Shown: positions 7,187 to 14,444 of the stretch, piece after piece
Layout: each line of letters starts with the position of its first letter
Numbering within the stretch: the stretch's first letter is position 1
Assembly: GCA_030038885.1 (NCBI GenBank)
Contig: JASHQY010000094.1
Location: 1-14,890, forward strand
DNA length: 14,890 nt
From: Thermoplasmata archaeon
GTDB lineage: Archaea; Thermoplasmatota; Thermoplasmata; Lutacidiplasmatales; UBA184
Direction of reading: 5' to 3'
Program-made: the position numbers and the translations under genes
The notes under the pieces: model-generated
What the model was told of the DNA's origin: nothing
The model's input: the letters and a program-made list of their open reading frames with translations, nothing else
Database searches by the model: none

Positions 7187-7357
7187 CGAATCGGTCTACC
7201 TGCCGCCCCCCCGAACGAGAGGGGCGGATCGGAAGCGGGGAGGGCCGAACGGAATCTCGGGGGACGCTGGGGAGCGACACTCGTTCGGTTCCGGTCCCGG
7301 GGAGCGCACCGGACGTACATAGGGTCTCACCCTGCTTGAACGTTTCCGACCGGCGGC

Positions 7358-8140
7358 TCACGCTTCCCCCCAGCGGTAGAGGCGCAGCGTGATCGCGAGC
7401 CCGACGAGCGCGCAGACGGCGAGCAGCGCGGCGTAGAGGAGAAGTTGGGTCGGGGTCGCGGGGGTGATCCCGAGCGCCCCCTGGACGAGGAGCGCGGCGT
7501 AGGTCGTCGGAAGGAAGCGGGCGGCGTCCTGCCAGATCGGCGGCAGCGCGCTCAGGGGGTAGTAGAGCGGCGAGAGCATCCCGAGGATCGTGAACGTGAG
7601 GCTCCCGACCGGCCAGATCTCCCGCTGGGTCTGGATGCGGCTCGAGATCGCGATCCCGATCGACGCGAATAGTACCCAGAGGGTCAGGAGCGCGGCGAAC
7701 AGCGCGAGCCCGCCGATCGGTGTGAGGGGGTACCCCCGCGCCCCGCCGACCCCGGCGAGCAGCGCGACGAGGATCGCGAGCGCGGGGACCATCGCGATGA
7801 GGTTCGAGAACGCGATCCCGAACAGGTAGCGGATCCGGGAGAGCGGGCTCGCGACGAAGAGGTCCTGGAGCGAGCACTCGATCCTCCAGAACGCGCTGTC
7901 GCCGAGCGTCCAGCTGCCGATGTTCTGCATCGTGAACAGCATCGCCCCGACGATCTCGAGCGGCAGGAGGTCGGGCGGCGAGATCAGCGAGAGGAAGTAC
8001 AGGAAGATGAACGGCAGGAGGACCGGCGTGATCGCGACCGCCGGGTTCCGCGAGATCCACCGCCATCCGACGATCCCGAACGCGGGGAGCGAGCGGCCCT
8101 CGGTCGGGACGCCCGGGAACGGGGAGTGCGCGGTCGCCAT
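7358..8140 (-). CDS. ABC-2 type exporter permease (second subunit)
   Basis: A 260-residue integral membrane protein with about six hydrophobic helices and the ABC-2 layout. An N-terminal cytoplasmic stretch leads to the first helix (VLLPFIFLYFLSLI, about 40-53). There is an amphipathic region with SLQDLFVASPLSRIRYLFG, and the characteristic late helix-loop WPVGSLTFTILGMLSPLYYPLSALPPIWQDAARFLPTTYAALLVQG. This segment matches ABC-2 permeases whose loop before the last helices reads P-x-x-Y-P-x-x-x-L-P. Its ATG directly abuts the TAG of the preceding permease gene (8141-8143) with a GGGGGAG ribosome-binding-like run just upstream, so translation is probably coupled. With its neighbour it probably forms a heterodimeric export channel driven by the ATPase at 8898-9824. 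The substrate is unknown. Confidence 0.9.
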   Translation of the reverse strand: MATAHSPFPGVPTEGRSLPAFGIVGWRWISRNPAVAITPVLLPFIFLYFLSLISPPDLLPLEIVGAMLFTMQNIGSWTLGDSAFWRIECSLQDLFVASPLSRIRYLFGIAFSNLIAMVPALAILVALLAGVGGARGYPLTPIGGLALFAALLTLWVLFASIGIAISSRIQTQREIWPVGSLTFTILGMLSPLYYPLSALPPIWQDAARFLPTTYAALLVQGALGITPATPTQLLLYAALLAVCALVGLAITLRLYRWGEA

Positions 8141-8908
8141 CTACTCCCCCCGGACGGTCCGGCGGGCCCAGCGGATCGCGAGGACGAACAGCCCGATGGT
8201 CTCGACGCCGAGGCCCGCGACCGCGAGGACCGCCTGCCACGGGGCGAGCGTCGTCACGCCGATCGCCGACTGCGCGAGCGCGGCCGCCGCGCTCGGCGGC
8301 ATCAGCAGCACGATCGGTCGCAGCGGCTCGGGGAAGAGCCCGAGGGGGTAGAAGACCGGCGCGAGCACCCCGAAGATGTTGAAGAACAGGCTCGAGTACG
8401 CCCAGATCGCCCGGTTGTCGCGGAAGAACGTCGAGAAGATGTACCCGATCGACGCGGCCGAGAGCCAGACGGCCGCGGCGAGCGCGAGCAGGAGGAGTCC
8501 GGTCGAAAGGGTCAGCGGCACGATCAGGACCGCGAGCACGCTCAGGAAGACCGTCGGGGCCACGTAGACGACCATGATCCCGACCGACATCCCGACGAAG
8601 TACGCCTCCGGGGTCAACGGCCCGGCGAGGTAGAGCTCGTTCGCCTTGTGGTCGATGCGGAGGTACGCCGCCTCGTTGAGCACCCGCTGGCCCATCGTGA
8701 ACGTCGAGAACAGGATCGCGCCGATCAGCGCGACGCCGATCAGCGAGGGGTCGAGGATCTCGACGAAGACGAGGATGACGCCGGGAACGACCATCGACGT
8801 CACCATCGCCATCCGCTCGTTCGACTGGACGAGGATCTCGGTCCAGAGGAACGCGGCGGTGCCCGCGAACGGGCGGGACGCCGCGAACGCGGTGCCGTCA
8901 GTCCTCAT
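8141..8908 (-). CDS. ABC-2 type exporter permease (first subunit)
   Basis: A 255-residue membrane protein with about six helices and the same topology as the next permease. It has an N-terminal amphipathic FLWTEILVQSNERMAMVTSMVVPG segment, a coupling-like region (YLRIDHKANELYLAGPLTPEAYFVG), and the FFNIFGVLAPVFYPLGLFPEPLRPIVLLMPPS helix-loop, the counterpart of SPLYYPLSALPPIW in its partner. The two permeases are alike in layout but clearly divergent in sequence, as in heterodimeric ABC-2 exporters. Its ATG overlaps the end of the ATPase gene by 11 bp (8898-8908), and its stop abuts the next start, so the three genes form one tight operon. Such exporters move lipids, polysaccharides, drugs or peptides; nothing here tells which. 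Confidence 0.9.
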   Translation of the reverse strand: MRTDGTAFAASRPFAGTAAFLWTEILVQSNERMAMVTSMVVPGVILVFVEILDPSLIGVALIGAILFSTFTMGQRVLNEAAYLRIDHKANELYLAGPLTPEAYFVGMSVGIMVVYVAPTVFLSVLAVLIVPLTLSTGLLLLALAAAVWLSAASIGYIFSTFFRDNRAIWAYSSLFFNIFGVLAPVFYPLGLFPEPLRPIVLLMPPSAAAALAQSAIGVTTLAPWQAVLAVAGLGVETIGLFVLAIRWARRTVRGE

Positions 8909-9824
8909 TGATCGACCGCCCGACCGCGCGCAGGAACGCCTCCTCGAGCGTGACCGGCCCGACGGTCGCAGTCATTCCCGATCGGGTCACGAGCCCCATC
9001 ACCTCGCCGAGCGCGTTCGGCGAGACGACGACCGTGAGCGAGAGCCCGTCCGTGACGCACGTTCCGAACGAGCGGAACCGCTCGGCCTGCGACGCGCCGT
9101 CCGGGATCAGGACCTTGAGGGTGCCACCGACCGAGCGCTTCAGCTCCTCGGCGGTGCCGCTCGAGAGCACGACGCCCCGCTCGACGATGTAGAGCCGTTG
9201 GCTGAGCACCTCGGCCTCGTCGAGGTAGTGGGTCGTCAGCAGGATCGTCGACCCCTTCTGGGTCAGCGCGCGCAGCGAGGCCCACACCTCCCGTCGGGCG
9301 AACGGGTCCATCCCGATCGTCGGCTCGTCGAGGAAGAGGAGCGGCGCCTCGGTCGCGATGACGGTCGCGACCATCGTCCGCTGGCGCTGGCCGCCCGAGA
9401 GCGTCACCGAGAGCTGGTTCGCGAAGCCGGTGAGCCCCATCCGGTCGAGCGCCTCCTCGGTCCGCGCCTTCGCGGTCTCGCGGGCGAAGCCGCGGGCGCG
9501 CAGGTAGGTGTAGATCTGCTCGCGGGGCGTGAGGTGGAAGAACGGCTTCCCCTCCTGGGGGACGACCGCGATGTACGGTCGCGCCTTCTGCGGCGCGGCG
9601 GCGATGTCGATGTCGAAGATCTCGACCGAGCCGGACGTCGGACGAAGGAGCGTCGACGCGATCCGCAGGAACGTCGTCTTGCCCGCTCCGTTCCGGCCCA
9701 GGAGCGCGACGCGCTCCCCCCGGTGCACCTCCATCGAGACGCCCTTCAACGCCTCCACCGTGGGCGCCCCCCGCGACTGGTAGGTCTTTCGAAGGTCGAC
9801 GCTCCGCAGGGCCTCTCCACTCAT
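8898..9824 (-). CDS. ABC-2 exporter ATP-binding protein
   Basis: A 308-residue ABC ATPase that powers the two adjacent permeases. All nucleotide-binding motifs are intact: Walker A GRNGAGKTT (43-51), Q-loop Gln90, signature LSGGQ (142-146), Walker B LLFLDEP (162-168, with catalytic Glu167), D-loop GMD (171-173) and H-loop His199. The segment after about 215, with its LEEAFLRAVGR end, is the accessory domain typical of the CcmA/drug-exporter ATPase subfamily. ATG 9824 begins the conserved LRKTY strand region with a short lead, and a CTAAGTAC box A lies 26-33 nt before it, so the operon message is probably leaderless. It is the first gene of the operon. Confidence 0.95.
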   Translation of the reverse strand: MSGEALRSVDLRKTYQSRGAPTVEALKGVSMEVHRGERVALLGRNGAGKTTFLRIASTLLRPTSGSVEIFDIDIAAAPQKARPYIAVVPQEGKPFFHLTPREQIYTYLRARGFARETAKARTEEALDRMGLTGFANQLSVTLSGGQRQRTMVATVIATEAPLLFLDEPTIGMDPFARREVWASLRALTQKGSTILLTTHYLDEAEVLSQRLYIVERGVVLSSGTAEELKRSVGGTLKVLIPDGASQAERFRSFGTCVTDGLSLTVVVSPNALGEVMGLVTRSGMTATVGPVTLEEAFLRAVGRSINED

Positions 9825-9848
9825 GGAATGCGGCGGACCCCGGCGCCG

Positions 9849-9855
9849 TACTTAG
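9849..9855 (-). promoter_or_regulatory. Box A for the ABC exporter operon
   Basis: CTAAGTA on the minus strand lies 25-31 nt before ATG 9824. There is no Shine-Dalgarno sequence before the ATG. Confidence 0.5.
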
Positions 9856-9961
9856 CCGCGTAGCCCGTCGCCGCCGCGGCCGCGCTCGCCGGACCGGGGC
9901 CGGGGCTTCCCCGGTCCCTCCGGCCGCAAATTCGGAAGGTCCTCGTCGAAAACCCGCCCGT

Positions 9962-10357
9962 CTAATGGTTCCCGCAGCCGCAACCGCCGCCGTTCTCGGC
10001 GTTGCTGCCGCAGGCACTGCATCCCCCGCTCAGTCCGGCCGCGTCGGGCTCGGGCAGCGTCGGGTTGGTGATCTTGAATCCGGACTGGTTCAGGTCCTCG
10101 ACGTAGTCGATGACCGCGCCGTCGACGAACTTCGTGCTCGACGGGTCGACGAGGAAGGCGAACCCATCGACCCGGAGGACCTCGTCGTCCGCCCGGGGCT
10201 TCGCGAACGCGAGCCCGAACTGGACCGCGCTCCCGCCGCCGCAGCAGCCGCCCCCGCCGGGCTGCGCGTAGACGCGCACGCCGATCTCCGGCTTCTGCCC
10301 CCGAATGAGGGTCTTGACCTGCTCGACGGCCGCCGGCCGGATCTCTAGATGGACCAT
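9962..10357 (-). CDS. A-type (IscA/HesB-like) Fe-S carrier protein with a Cys-rich C-terminal extension
   Basis: A 131-residue member of the HesB/IscA (A-type carrier) family, which binds or delivers Fe-S clusters. The fold is readable throughout: GVRVYAQPGGGGCCGGG (26-42) for the first Cys loop, LAFAKPRADDEVLRVDGFAFLVDPSS (49-74), and VDGAVIDYVEDLNQSGFKITNP (78-99). Canonical A-type proteins have a single Cys in the first loop and end soon afterwards with CGCG. Here the loop has two adjacent cysteines (C38, C39). The tail is lengthened by about 20 residues to carry C113-x2-C116 before C126-x-C128, six cysteines in all. The extra pair might hold a different cluster or metal. The gene stands alone between the ABC operon and the flippase, with its own promoter. 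Confidence 0.88.
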   Translation of the reverse strand: MVHLEIRPAAVEQVKTLIRGQKPEIGVRVYAQPGGGGCCGGGSAVQFGLAFAKPRADDEVLRVDGFAFLVDPSSTKFVDGAVIDYVEDLNQSGFKITNPTLPEPDAAGLSGGCSACGSNAENGGGCGCGNH

Positions 10358-10391
10358 GGATCGTACCTGGACGATAGAACCGCGCCCCGGT

Positions 10392-10399
10392 CCTTAAGG
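10392..10399 (-). promoter_or_regulatory. Box A for the IscA-like gene
   Basis: The palindrome CCTTAAGG lies 35-42 nt before ATG 10357, which would leave a leader of roughly 10 nt. The alternative TTCTATC nearer the start is too close for a box A. Confidence 0.4.
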
Positions 10400-10529
10400 T
10401 CTGTGACGCTCTCGGAGCTACAAACTTCCACGAGCAGCTCCATTCACTATCGGTGCGCAAGAGTAGCGGACGCGGATACAAACGTCGGTGAGTTACCCCT
10501 GAGGCACGGGACGCCCGCCGAGTCCCGGG

Positions 10530-12272
10530 CTAGGGGCTCGGCGGCGCGGGCGGCTCCCCCTCGTCGGAGAGGGGCGGTGCGATCTCGGGCATCTCCCGGG
10601 TGCCGGTGAAGGTCTCGGGGAGCTCGGTCTGCCGCAGCGGCTGGAGCCCGGGGGCGGTCGACAGATCGATCTCGGGCACGCCGGGCGCGGTCTTGCGCCA
10701 GCAGAGCCGGGCGAGGGCGTCGAGCCACCGCGCGGGGAGTCCGACCGACCGCCCGATCCGCCGGACGTCCTGCTTCGAGAGCTCTCCGACGGCGGCGAGG
10801 ACGAAGAAGTACACCGCGAAGCACAGGAGGACGACGCCGAGGAGCTGGTACCAGGAGTTCACCGGGAGGTAGCGATTGAGGCGCGAGATCGCGCCGAACG
10901 CGATCAGCGCGCTCACGGTGATCCCAAGGATCGACAGCGGCTGGATCCGCACCCGGATCAGGGTCTCCAGGAAGTACGTGTTGAGCCCGAGCGCGGCGAT
11001 CGAGGAGAGCAGCACGGCGACCGAGGCGGCGACGAGGCCGTCGCTCGCGGGAAAGACGCCCCAGGGAGGCAGGAACAGGAACACCGTCGCGAACAGGACA
11101 GCGACCTGGGTGCCGGTGAGGTAGAGCTCGAGCCGCTGCCGCCCGATCGAGTTCAGCGTCGACTGCATGATCTGGCTGAGCGAGAGCGGGATCGCGCCGA
11201 TCACGAGGATCGCGAGGGGCAGGGCCCCCGGACCCGCGTAGAGCGCGTTCGCGAAGATGTTCAGGAAGTTGTTCCGGTAGACGACCAGGGCGAGCACTCC
11301 GGGCACGAGGAGGATCGAGGTGTACCGCAACGCCTGCCACGCCCCCTCGCGTACCGCCTGGTACCGCGCCTGACGGTGCAGGCCGGCGATGTACGGGAAC
11401 AACGGGGTCGTGACCGCGGCGGGGAGCGAGAGGACGAGGATCCGGAAGCCGTTCGCCGCGAGGAAGATCGACAGGGCCCGCGCCTGCAGCCCGACGTCGA
11501 CGAGGATCGGGATCATGTTCGTCACGAGGTAGTTCAGCATGAGCGCCCCCATGAGCGGCCAGGCGAACCGGAAGAGCCGCACGCCCTCGGACCACCGGAA
11601 CGAGCCCAGCCGCCGAAGGACCGCCGGGAGCGAGTAGAGGGTCGAGGCGGTGGCACCGACGACATAGGCGAGCGTCAGGGCGAGGATCGTGTGGTCGTAG
11701 TACGCGACCCAGATGAGGACCGGGAGCCGGGCGAGCGCTTCGATCAATCCCGGATACTGGGCCCGGACGGAGTTCCCGAGCCCGATGTACATCTGATTGT
11801 ACACGGTCGAGAACGACCAGAGGATCGGCAGCGCGACGAAGATGCCGAGCGACGTGAGCTCGAGCTGGCCGACCGTGAGGCCGACGCTCGGGGCGAGGGA
11901 GAACAGGACGACCCCCGCGATCGCGACCATCAGCATCCGGGTCAGGAGGTAGACCGTCGTGTTGTCGGTCGGGGCCTTCCCGCGGGCGAGGAAGAACGTG
12001 TACGCGGTGCCGAGCCGCAGGTCGCCGATGCCGTTGATCGACGAACCGATCAGGAGGAACAGTTGGACCGTGCCGAGCAGGGTCTGGCCGGCGGGGGAGA
12101 TCCCGATGTGCTTGTACAGGAAGAGGCTCCCGATGAACCCGACCAGCTGGGTCACGACCGCCGCCGAGAAGACCGCCCCCGAACTCAGGGTCAGGGAGAC
12201 CGCCTGCTGGGGGACCGCGGGCGGGGGCGACGCCGATGCGGACGCCCCGACGGGCAGGCTCGATCCTCCCAA
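10530..12272 (-). CDS. Polysaccharide/lipid-linked oligosaccharide flippase (MOP superfamily, PST/Wzx-like)
   Basis: A 580-residue polytopic membrane protein with about 14 hydrophobic helices, the arrangement of MOP-superfamily flippases that move lipid-linked sugars across the membrane. Family-like segments include SGAVFSAAVVTQLVGFIGSLFLYKHIG at the first helix, NGIGDLRLGTAYTFFLARGK in the second region, FRFAWPLMGALMLNYLVTNMIPILVD mid-protein and GRQRLELYLTG in the second half. After the last helix the cytoplasmic tail begins ELSKQDVRRI (about 497), as in related flippases, then runs on for about 70 residues and ends Pro-rich (EGEPPAPPSP). The start TTG 12272 is the only usable codon upstream of the first helix; it lies about 35 nt from a box A. 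In Archaea such proteins serve N-glycosylation or surface polysaccharide assembly. No glycosyltransferase is nearby. Confidence 0.9.
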   Translation of the reverse strand: MGGSSLPVGASASASPPPAVPQQAVSLTLSSGAVFSAAVVTQLVGFIGSLFLYKHIGISPAGQTLLGTVQLFLLIGSSINGIGDLRLGTAYTFFLARGKAPTDNTTVYLLTRMLMVAIAGVVLFSLAPSVGLTVGQLELTSLGIFVALPILWSFSTVYNQMYIGLGNSVRAQYPGLIEALARLPVLIWVAYYDHTILALTLAYVVGATASTLYSLPAVLRRLGSFRWSEGVRLFRFAWPLMGALMLNYLVTNMIPILVDVGLQARALSIFLAANGFRILVLSLPAAVTTPLFPYIAGLHRQARYQAVREGAWQALRYTSILLVPGVLALVVYRNNFLNIFANALYAGPGALPLAILVIGAIPLSLSQIMQSTLNSIGRQRLELYLTGTQVAVLFATVFLFLPPWGVFPASDGLVAASVAVLLSSIAALGLNTYFLETLIRVRIQPLSILGITVSALIAFGAISRLNRYLPVNSWYQLLGVVLLCFAVYFFVLAAVGELSKQDVRRIGRSVGLPARWLDALARLCWRKTAPGVPEIDLSTAPGLQPLRQTELPETFTGTREMPEIAPPLSDEGEPPAPPSP

Positions 12273-12303
12273 GGCCGACCGGCTGTCCGAGGCGGACCGC
12301 CGC

Positions 12304-12311
12304 CCTTAATC
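12304..12311 (-). promoter_or_regulatory. Box A for the flippase gene
   Basis: GATTAAGG on the minus strand lies 32-39 nt before TTG 12272, implying a leader of a few to ten nucleotides. Confidence 0.45.
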
Positions 12312-12340
12312 CTGCGGGTCCACGGCCGTCCGCCGCGGGC

Positions 12341-12742
12341 TCACCCGCCCTCGCGTGAGGTCGGAGGAAGGTCCGCCTCCCGGGGGGTCCACAGCTCGAT
12401 CCAGATCCCGTCGGGGTCCGTCAGGAAGACGAGCTGCACGTCGCCGTCGACGAACGCGGGAATTCGTACCCGGGCTCCGAGCGCTTCCAGACGGGTGACC
12501 ACCGCGGGCAGTTCGTCGACCCGGAACCCGAGATGGTCGAGCTCGTCCCCCTCGCGGTACGGCGGGTCGCCCGGATAGTAGTTCAGCTCCAGCACGGCCC
12601 CGGATTCGGGGTCGGTCAGCTCCTGCCACAGCCCTCCGGCGGCCATGCGGCCGCGCGGACCGCGCCGCAACCCGAGTCCCTCGGTATAGAATCGAACCGA
12701 CCGCTCGAGATCGCGCACTCGGACCCCGGTGTACTCGAGCAC
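12341..12742 (-). CDS. Glyoxalase/bleomycin-resistance/dioxygenase (VOC) superfamily protein
   Basis: A 133-residue VOC-fold protein made of two beta-alpha-beta-beta-beta modules. The start of the family is readable as YTGVRVRDLERSVRFYTEGLGLR (4-26), then AVLELNYY (49-56), LDHLGFRVDEL (69-78) and the ending FLTDPDGIWIELW (106-118). Compared with glyoxalase I, three of the four metal ligands are present (Glu52, His70, Glu116), while the first, normally His or Gln, falls at Glu3/Tyr4. The activity could be lactoylglutathione lyase-like or another VOC reaction. GTG 12742 was chosen because the fold begins there and an AAATAT box A lies 22-27 nt upstream; the frame stays open to an ATG at 12823, but that extension is Pro/Gly-rich and would span the box A. 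Confidence 0.88.
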   Translation of the reverse strand: MLEYTGVRVRDLERSVRFYTEGLGLRRGPRGRMAAGGLWQELTDPESGAVLELNYYPGDPPYREGDELDHLGFRVDELPAVVTRLEALGARVRIPAFVDGDVQLVFLTDPDGIWIELWTPREADLPPTSREGG

Positions 12743-12748
12743 GCGGGG

Positions 12749-14155
12749 GTGCTCGCCGTCCGGATATTTGAGCCCGCACCCCGACCCAGGCGCCCCTCCC
12801 GGGGCGGGCGCCCGGGGACCCATCGCACGGGCGGCCCCGGACGCCGCGAGAGCACTCCGGCGCTCCCGGGACGCGAGTCGGTCGTCTTAGGCACCGGACT
12901 CTTCGCCCCGCGCGCGGAGGGACGCAGGACGACGCCGACGTCACGCACCGGATTCCGGTCGGTCCTCGCGAACCGGCAGTTCCTCGTCTTCCTCGCGTCC
13001 TCGAACGCCTCCATGGTCGGCTACGCGGTCTATTCGATCTCGATCGTCTGGCTCGCCTACTCCCTCTCGCACAACTTCCTCGACGTCGGGGCGGTCCTGT
13101 TCATCGAGTACGCCTGCTACACCCTGACCTTCCTCACCGGTCCGGTCGTCGACCGGGTGCGCAACCAACGCATGATCTTCGTCGTGTCGTATCCGATCCA
13201 GGCCGCGGCCACCGCCGCGATCGGCCTCGGCGTGCGCTACGGGTTCCTCTCGGTCGACCTCCTGTTCGCCCTGGTGGCCGTGATCTCGATCCTGTGGGAC
13301 ATGACGTGGGCGGCGATCAACGCCGCCCCCGGCGTCCTGTTGTCCGCGGACGAGCAGTTCGCGGCGTCCGGGGTCAGCGGGGCCGTCGGCGGGGCGCTGG
13401 CGATCGTCGGCTACGCGGTCGGCGGCGCCCTGATCCTGTGGGTGGGGCCGGAGGGCGGCATGCTGCTCTACGCCGCCCTGCTCGTCGCGGGCGCGGCGCT
13501 CGCGATCCCGCTCGTCATCAGTCCCCCGCGCACGTCCGAGCGCTCGTTCTCCGAGAGCTTCTGGAAGGGGTGGAGGGTCGTCTTCGCCGGAAGCGGACGG
13601 CCGCTCCTCCAGCTCGCGACGATCGACGCGATCGAGGGGTTCTTCGTGGGTGCTGCGGCGATCCTCATCACGCTCCTGGCCGCCACGACCTACCATCAGT
13701 CCGCGGTCGGCTACGGGGTCCTCTTCACGGCGTACATCGTGGGCGGCGTGGCGGCCGGCCTCGCGCTCGGCCGATGGAATCCCCGCCGGCGCGTCGGGCC
13801 CGTCCTCGCGTACGCGCTCGCGGCCGGAGGGGCGATGTACCTCGTGGCGGTCGCGCTGCCCGCGGTCCTCCTCCTCGGGGGGATCGCGTGGTTCTTCGTG
13901 GGATTCGCCGCGTCCGCGTACCTCGACACGAAGTACGCGTTCTACCGCGGGGCCCTGCCGCCGCAGCAACTCGGCCGGGTGATCTCGAACATGTACCTCT
14001 TCCCGGGCATCGCGGGGTCCGTGGGGGCGCTCGTCCTCAGCGCGATCGCGACGCACGGGAGCCCGGTCGCCCTCGGCGTCACGATCGGCGTCGGGCTCGT
14101 GGCCGCGGGAGCCCTCGGGATCGTGCTCCCCGGCGTGCGGCGGATGCGCTACTGA
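12749..14155 (+). CDS. Major facilitator superfamily transporter (start codon uncertain)
   Basis: A 12-helix MFS transporter whose recognisable part runs from about 12950 (ANRQFLVFLASSNASMVGYAVYSISIVWLAY, first helix) to the stop at 14155, roughly 400 residues and a normal length. The loop between helices 2 and 3 has the MFS motif A-like TGPVVDRVRNQRM. A central cytoplasmic segment (SERSFSESFWKGWRVVFAGSGRP) separates the two six-helix halves, as in macrolide-efflux-type MFS proteins. The start is a problem. GTG 12749 is the nearest in-frame ATG/GTG/TTG that keeps helix 1 intact, but the added N-terminus is Arg/Pro/Gly-rich and covers the VOC promoter. The next, ATG 13012, would cut helix 1 in half. 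A box A at 12885-12891 predicts initiation near 12914-12920, where no standard start codon exists. The substrate is unknown; drug or metabolite efflux is plausible. Confidence 0.8.
   Translation: MLAVRIFEPAPRPRRPSRGGRPGTHRTGGPGRRESTPALPGRESVVLGTGLFAPRAEGRRTTPTSRTGFRSVLANRQFLVFLASSNASMVGYAVYSISIVWLAYSLSHNFLDVGAVLFIEYACYTLTFLTGPVVDRVRNQRMIFVVSYPIQAAATAAIGLGVRYGFLSVDLLFALVAVISILWDMTWAAINAAPGVLLSADEQFAASGVSGAVGGALAIVGYAVGGALILWVGPEGGMLLYAALLVAGAALAIPLVISPPRTSERSFSESFWKGWRVVFAGSGRPLLQLATIDAIEGFFVGAAAILITLLAATTYHQSAVGYGVLFTAYIVGGVAAGLALGRWNPRRRVGPVLAYALAAGGAMYLVAVALPAVLLLGGIAWFFVGFAASAYLDTKYAFYRGALPPQQLGRVISNMYLFPGIAGSVGALVLSAIATHGSPVALGVTIGVGLVAAGALGIVLPGVRRMRY
12763..12770 (-). promoter_or_regulatory. 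Box A for the VOC gene
   Basis: CAAATATC on the minus strand is centred about 25 nt before GTG 12742. It supports that start over the upstream ATG at 12823. Confidence 0.5.
12885..12891 (+). promoter_or_regulatory. Possible box A for the MFS gene
   Basis: TCTTAGG resembles the other box A elements here and would place the transcript start near 12914, just before the conserved MFS sequence. A GGAGGG at 12916-12921 could act as a ribosome-binding site, but no ATG, GTG or TTG follows in frame. Confidence 0.3.
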
Positions 14156-14181
14156 ATCCGAGGAGGGGCCCCGGAGGGAGG

Positions 14182-14344
14182 TGGGAGCAGGGGGATTTGA
14201 ACCCCCATATGCGGGTCTCTCCGCGCGCTCCAGTCACTCGTCACGGGAACGCGCTCCGCGTTCCTCCGCAGACCCAATTCACAGGGCCCGGTCGCCCGCG
14301 CCCTGACTGGAGCCCGCTGGTCTGCCAAGTTAGCCTATGCTCCC
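14182..14344 (-). tRNA. trnW: tRNA-Trp (anticodon CCA) with a 90-nt intron
   Basis: Exon 1 is 14344-14307 and exon 2 is 14216-14182, giving a 73-nt tRNA. The acceptor stem is GGGAGCA/TGCTCCC with discriminator A. The D arm is GGCT..GACC (one C-A mismatch and one T-G pair) around AACTTGGCA. The anticodon stem is GCGGG/CCCGC with loop C-T-CCA-G-A. The T arm is GGGGG-TTCAAAT-CCCCC. CCA is not encoded (CCT follows). The intron sits between positions 37 and 38, the usual archaeal site. CTCC in exon 1 pairs with GGAG at the intron end, leaving 3-nt bulges AGT and AGA, a classic bulge-helix-bulge target of the splicing endonuclease. Cleavage after the second bulge nucleotide on each side regenerates a 7-nt anticodon loop. 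Trp tRNAs are frequently split at this site in Archaea. Confidence 0.9.
14217..14306 (-). other. Structured intron of tRNA-Trp
   Basis: The intron holds two strong hairpins: a 6-bp CAGGGC/GCCCTG stem with further CGG/CCG pairing inside (14282-14305), and an 8-bp GGAACGCG/CGCGTTCC stem with a 3-nt loop (14246-14264). A 10-nt segment (14227-14236) is exactly complementary to 14304-14313, which covers the anticodon and the 5' splice site. A second segment, GGGTCT (minus strand, 14270-14275), is complementary to AGACCC across the 3' splice site. A GTGACGA sequence resembling box C' precedes the first antisense segment, but good box C and D matches are missing. Confidence 0.75.
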
Positions 14345-14370
14345 TCCGGCCCCCGGGGGAGACCCGGGGA

Positions 14371-14376
14371 CATAGC
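14371..14376 (-). promoter_or_regulatory. Box A for tRNA-Trp
   Basis: GCTATG on the minus strand lies 27-32 nt before the tRNA 5' end, the distance expected if transcription begins close to the mature 5' end. Confidence 0.4.
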
Positions 14377-14444
14377 CTTTGTCGTCAGGGGGCCCCGCCG
14401 GAAAGCGACGGCGCACCGCGGTCGCTACCCGTGGATGGGACTAG

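Noticed and set aside
9965..10348. Plus-strand frame of 127 residues opposite the IscA-like gene
   Set aside because: No recognisable fold, while the minus strand encodes a clear HesB/IscA protein with its own promoter.
11376..12578. 400-residue plus-strand frame opposite the flippase
   Set aside because: Composition is dominated by charged residues with no motif; it is an antisense shadow of the membrane protein.
12941..14056. Long minus-strand open frame opposite the MFS gene
   Set aside because: Its translation is almost entirely Arg/Asp/Glu/Gly, the typical antisense shadow of a hydrophobic membrane-protein gene.
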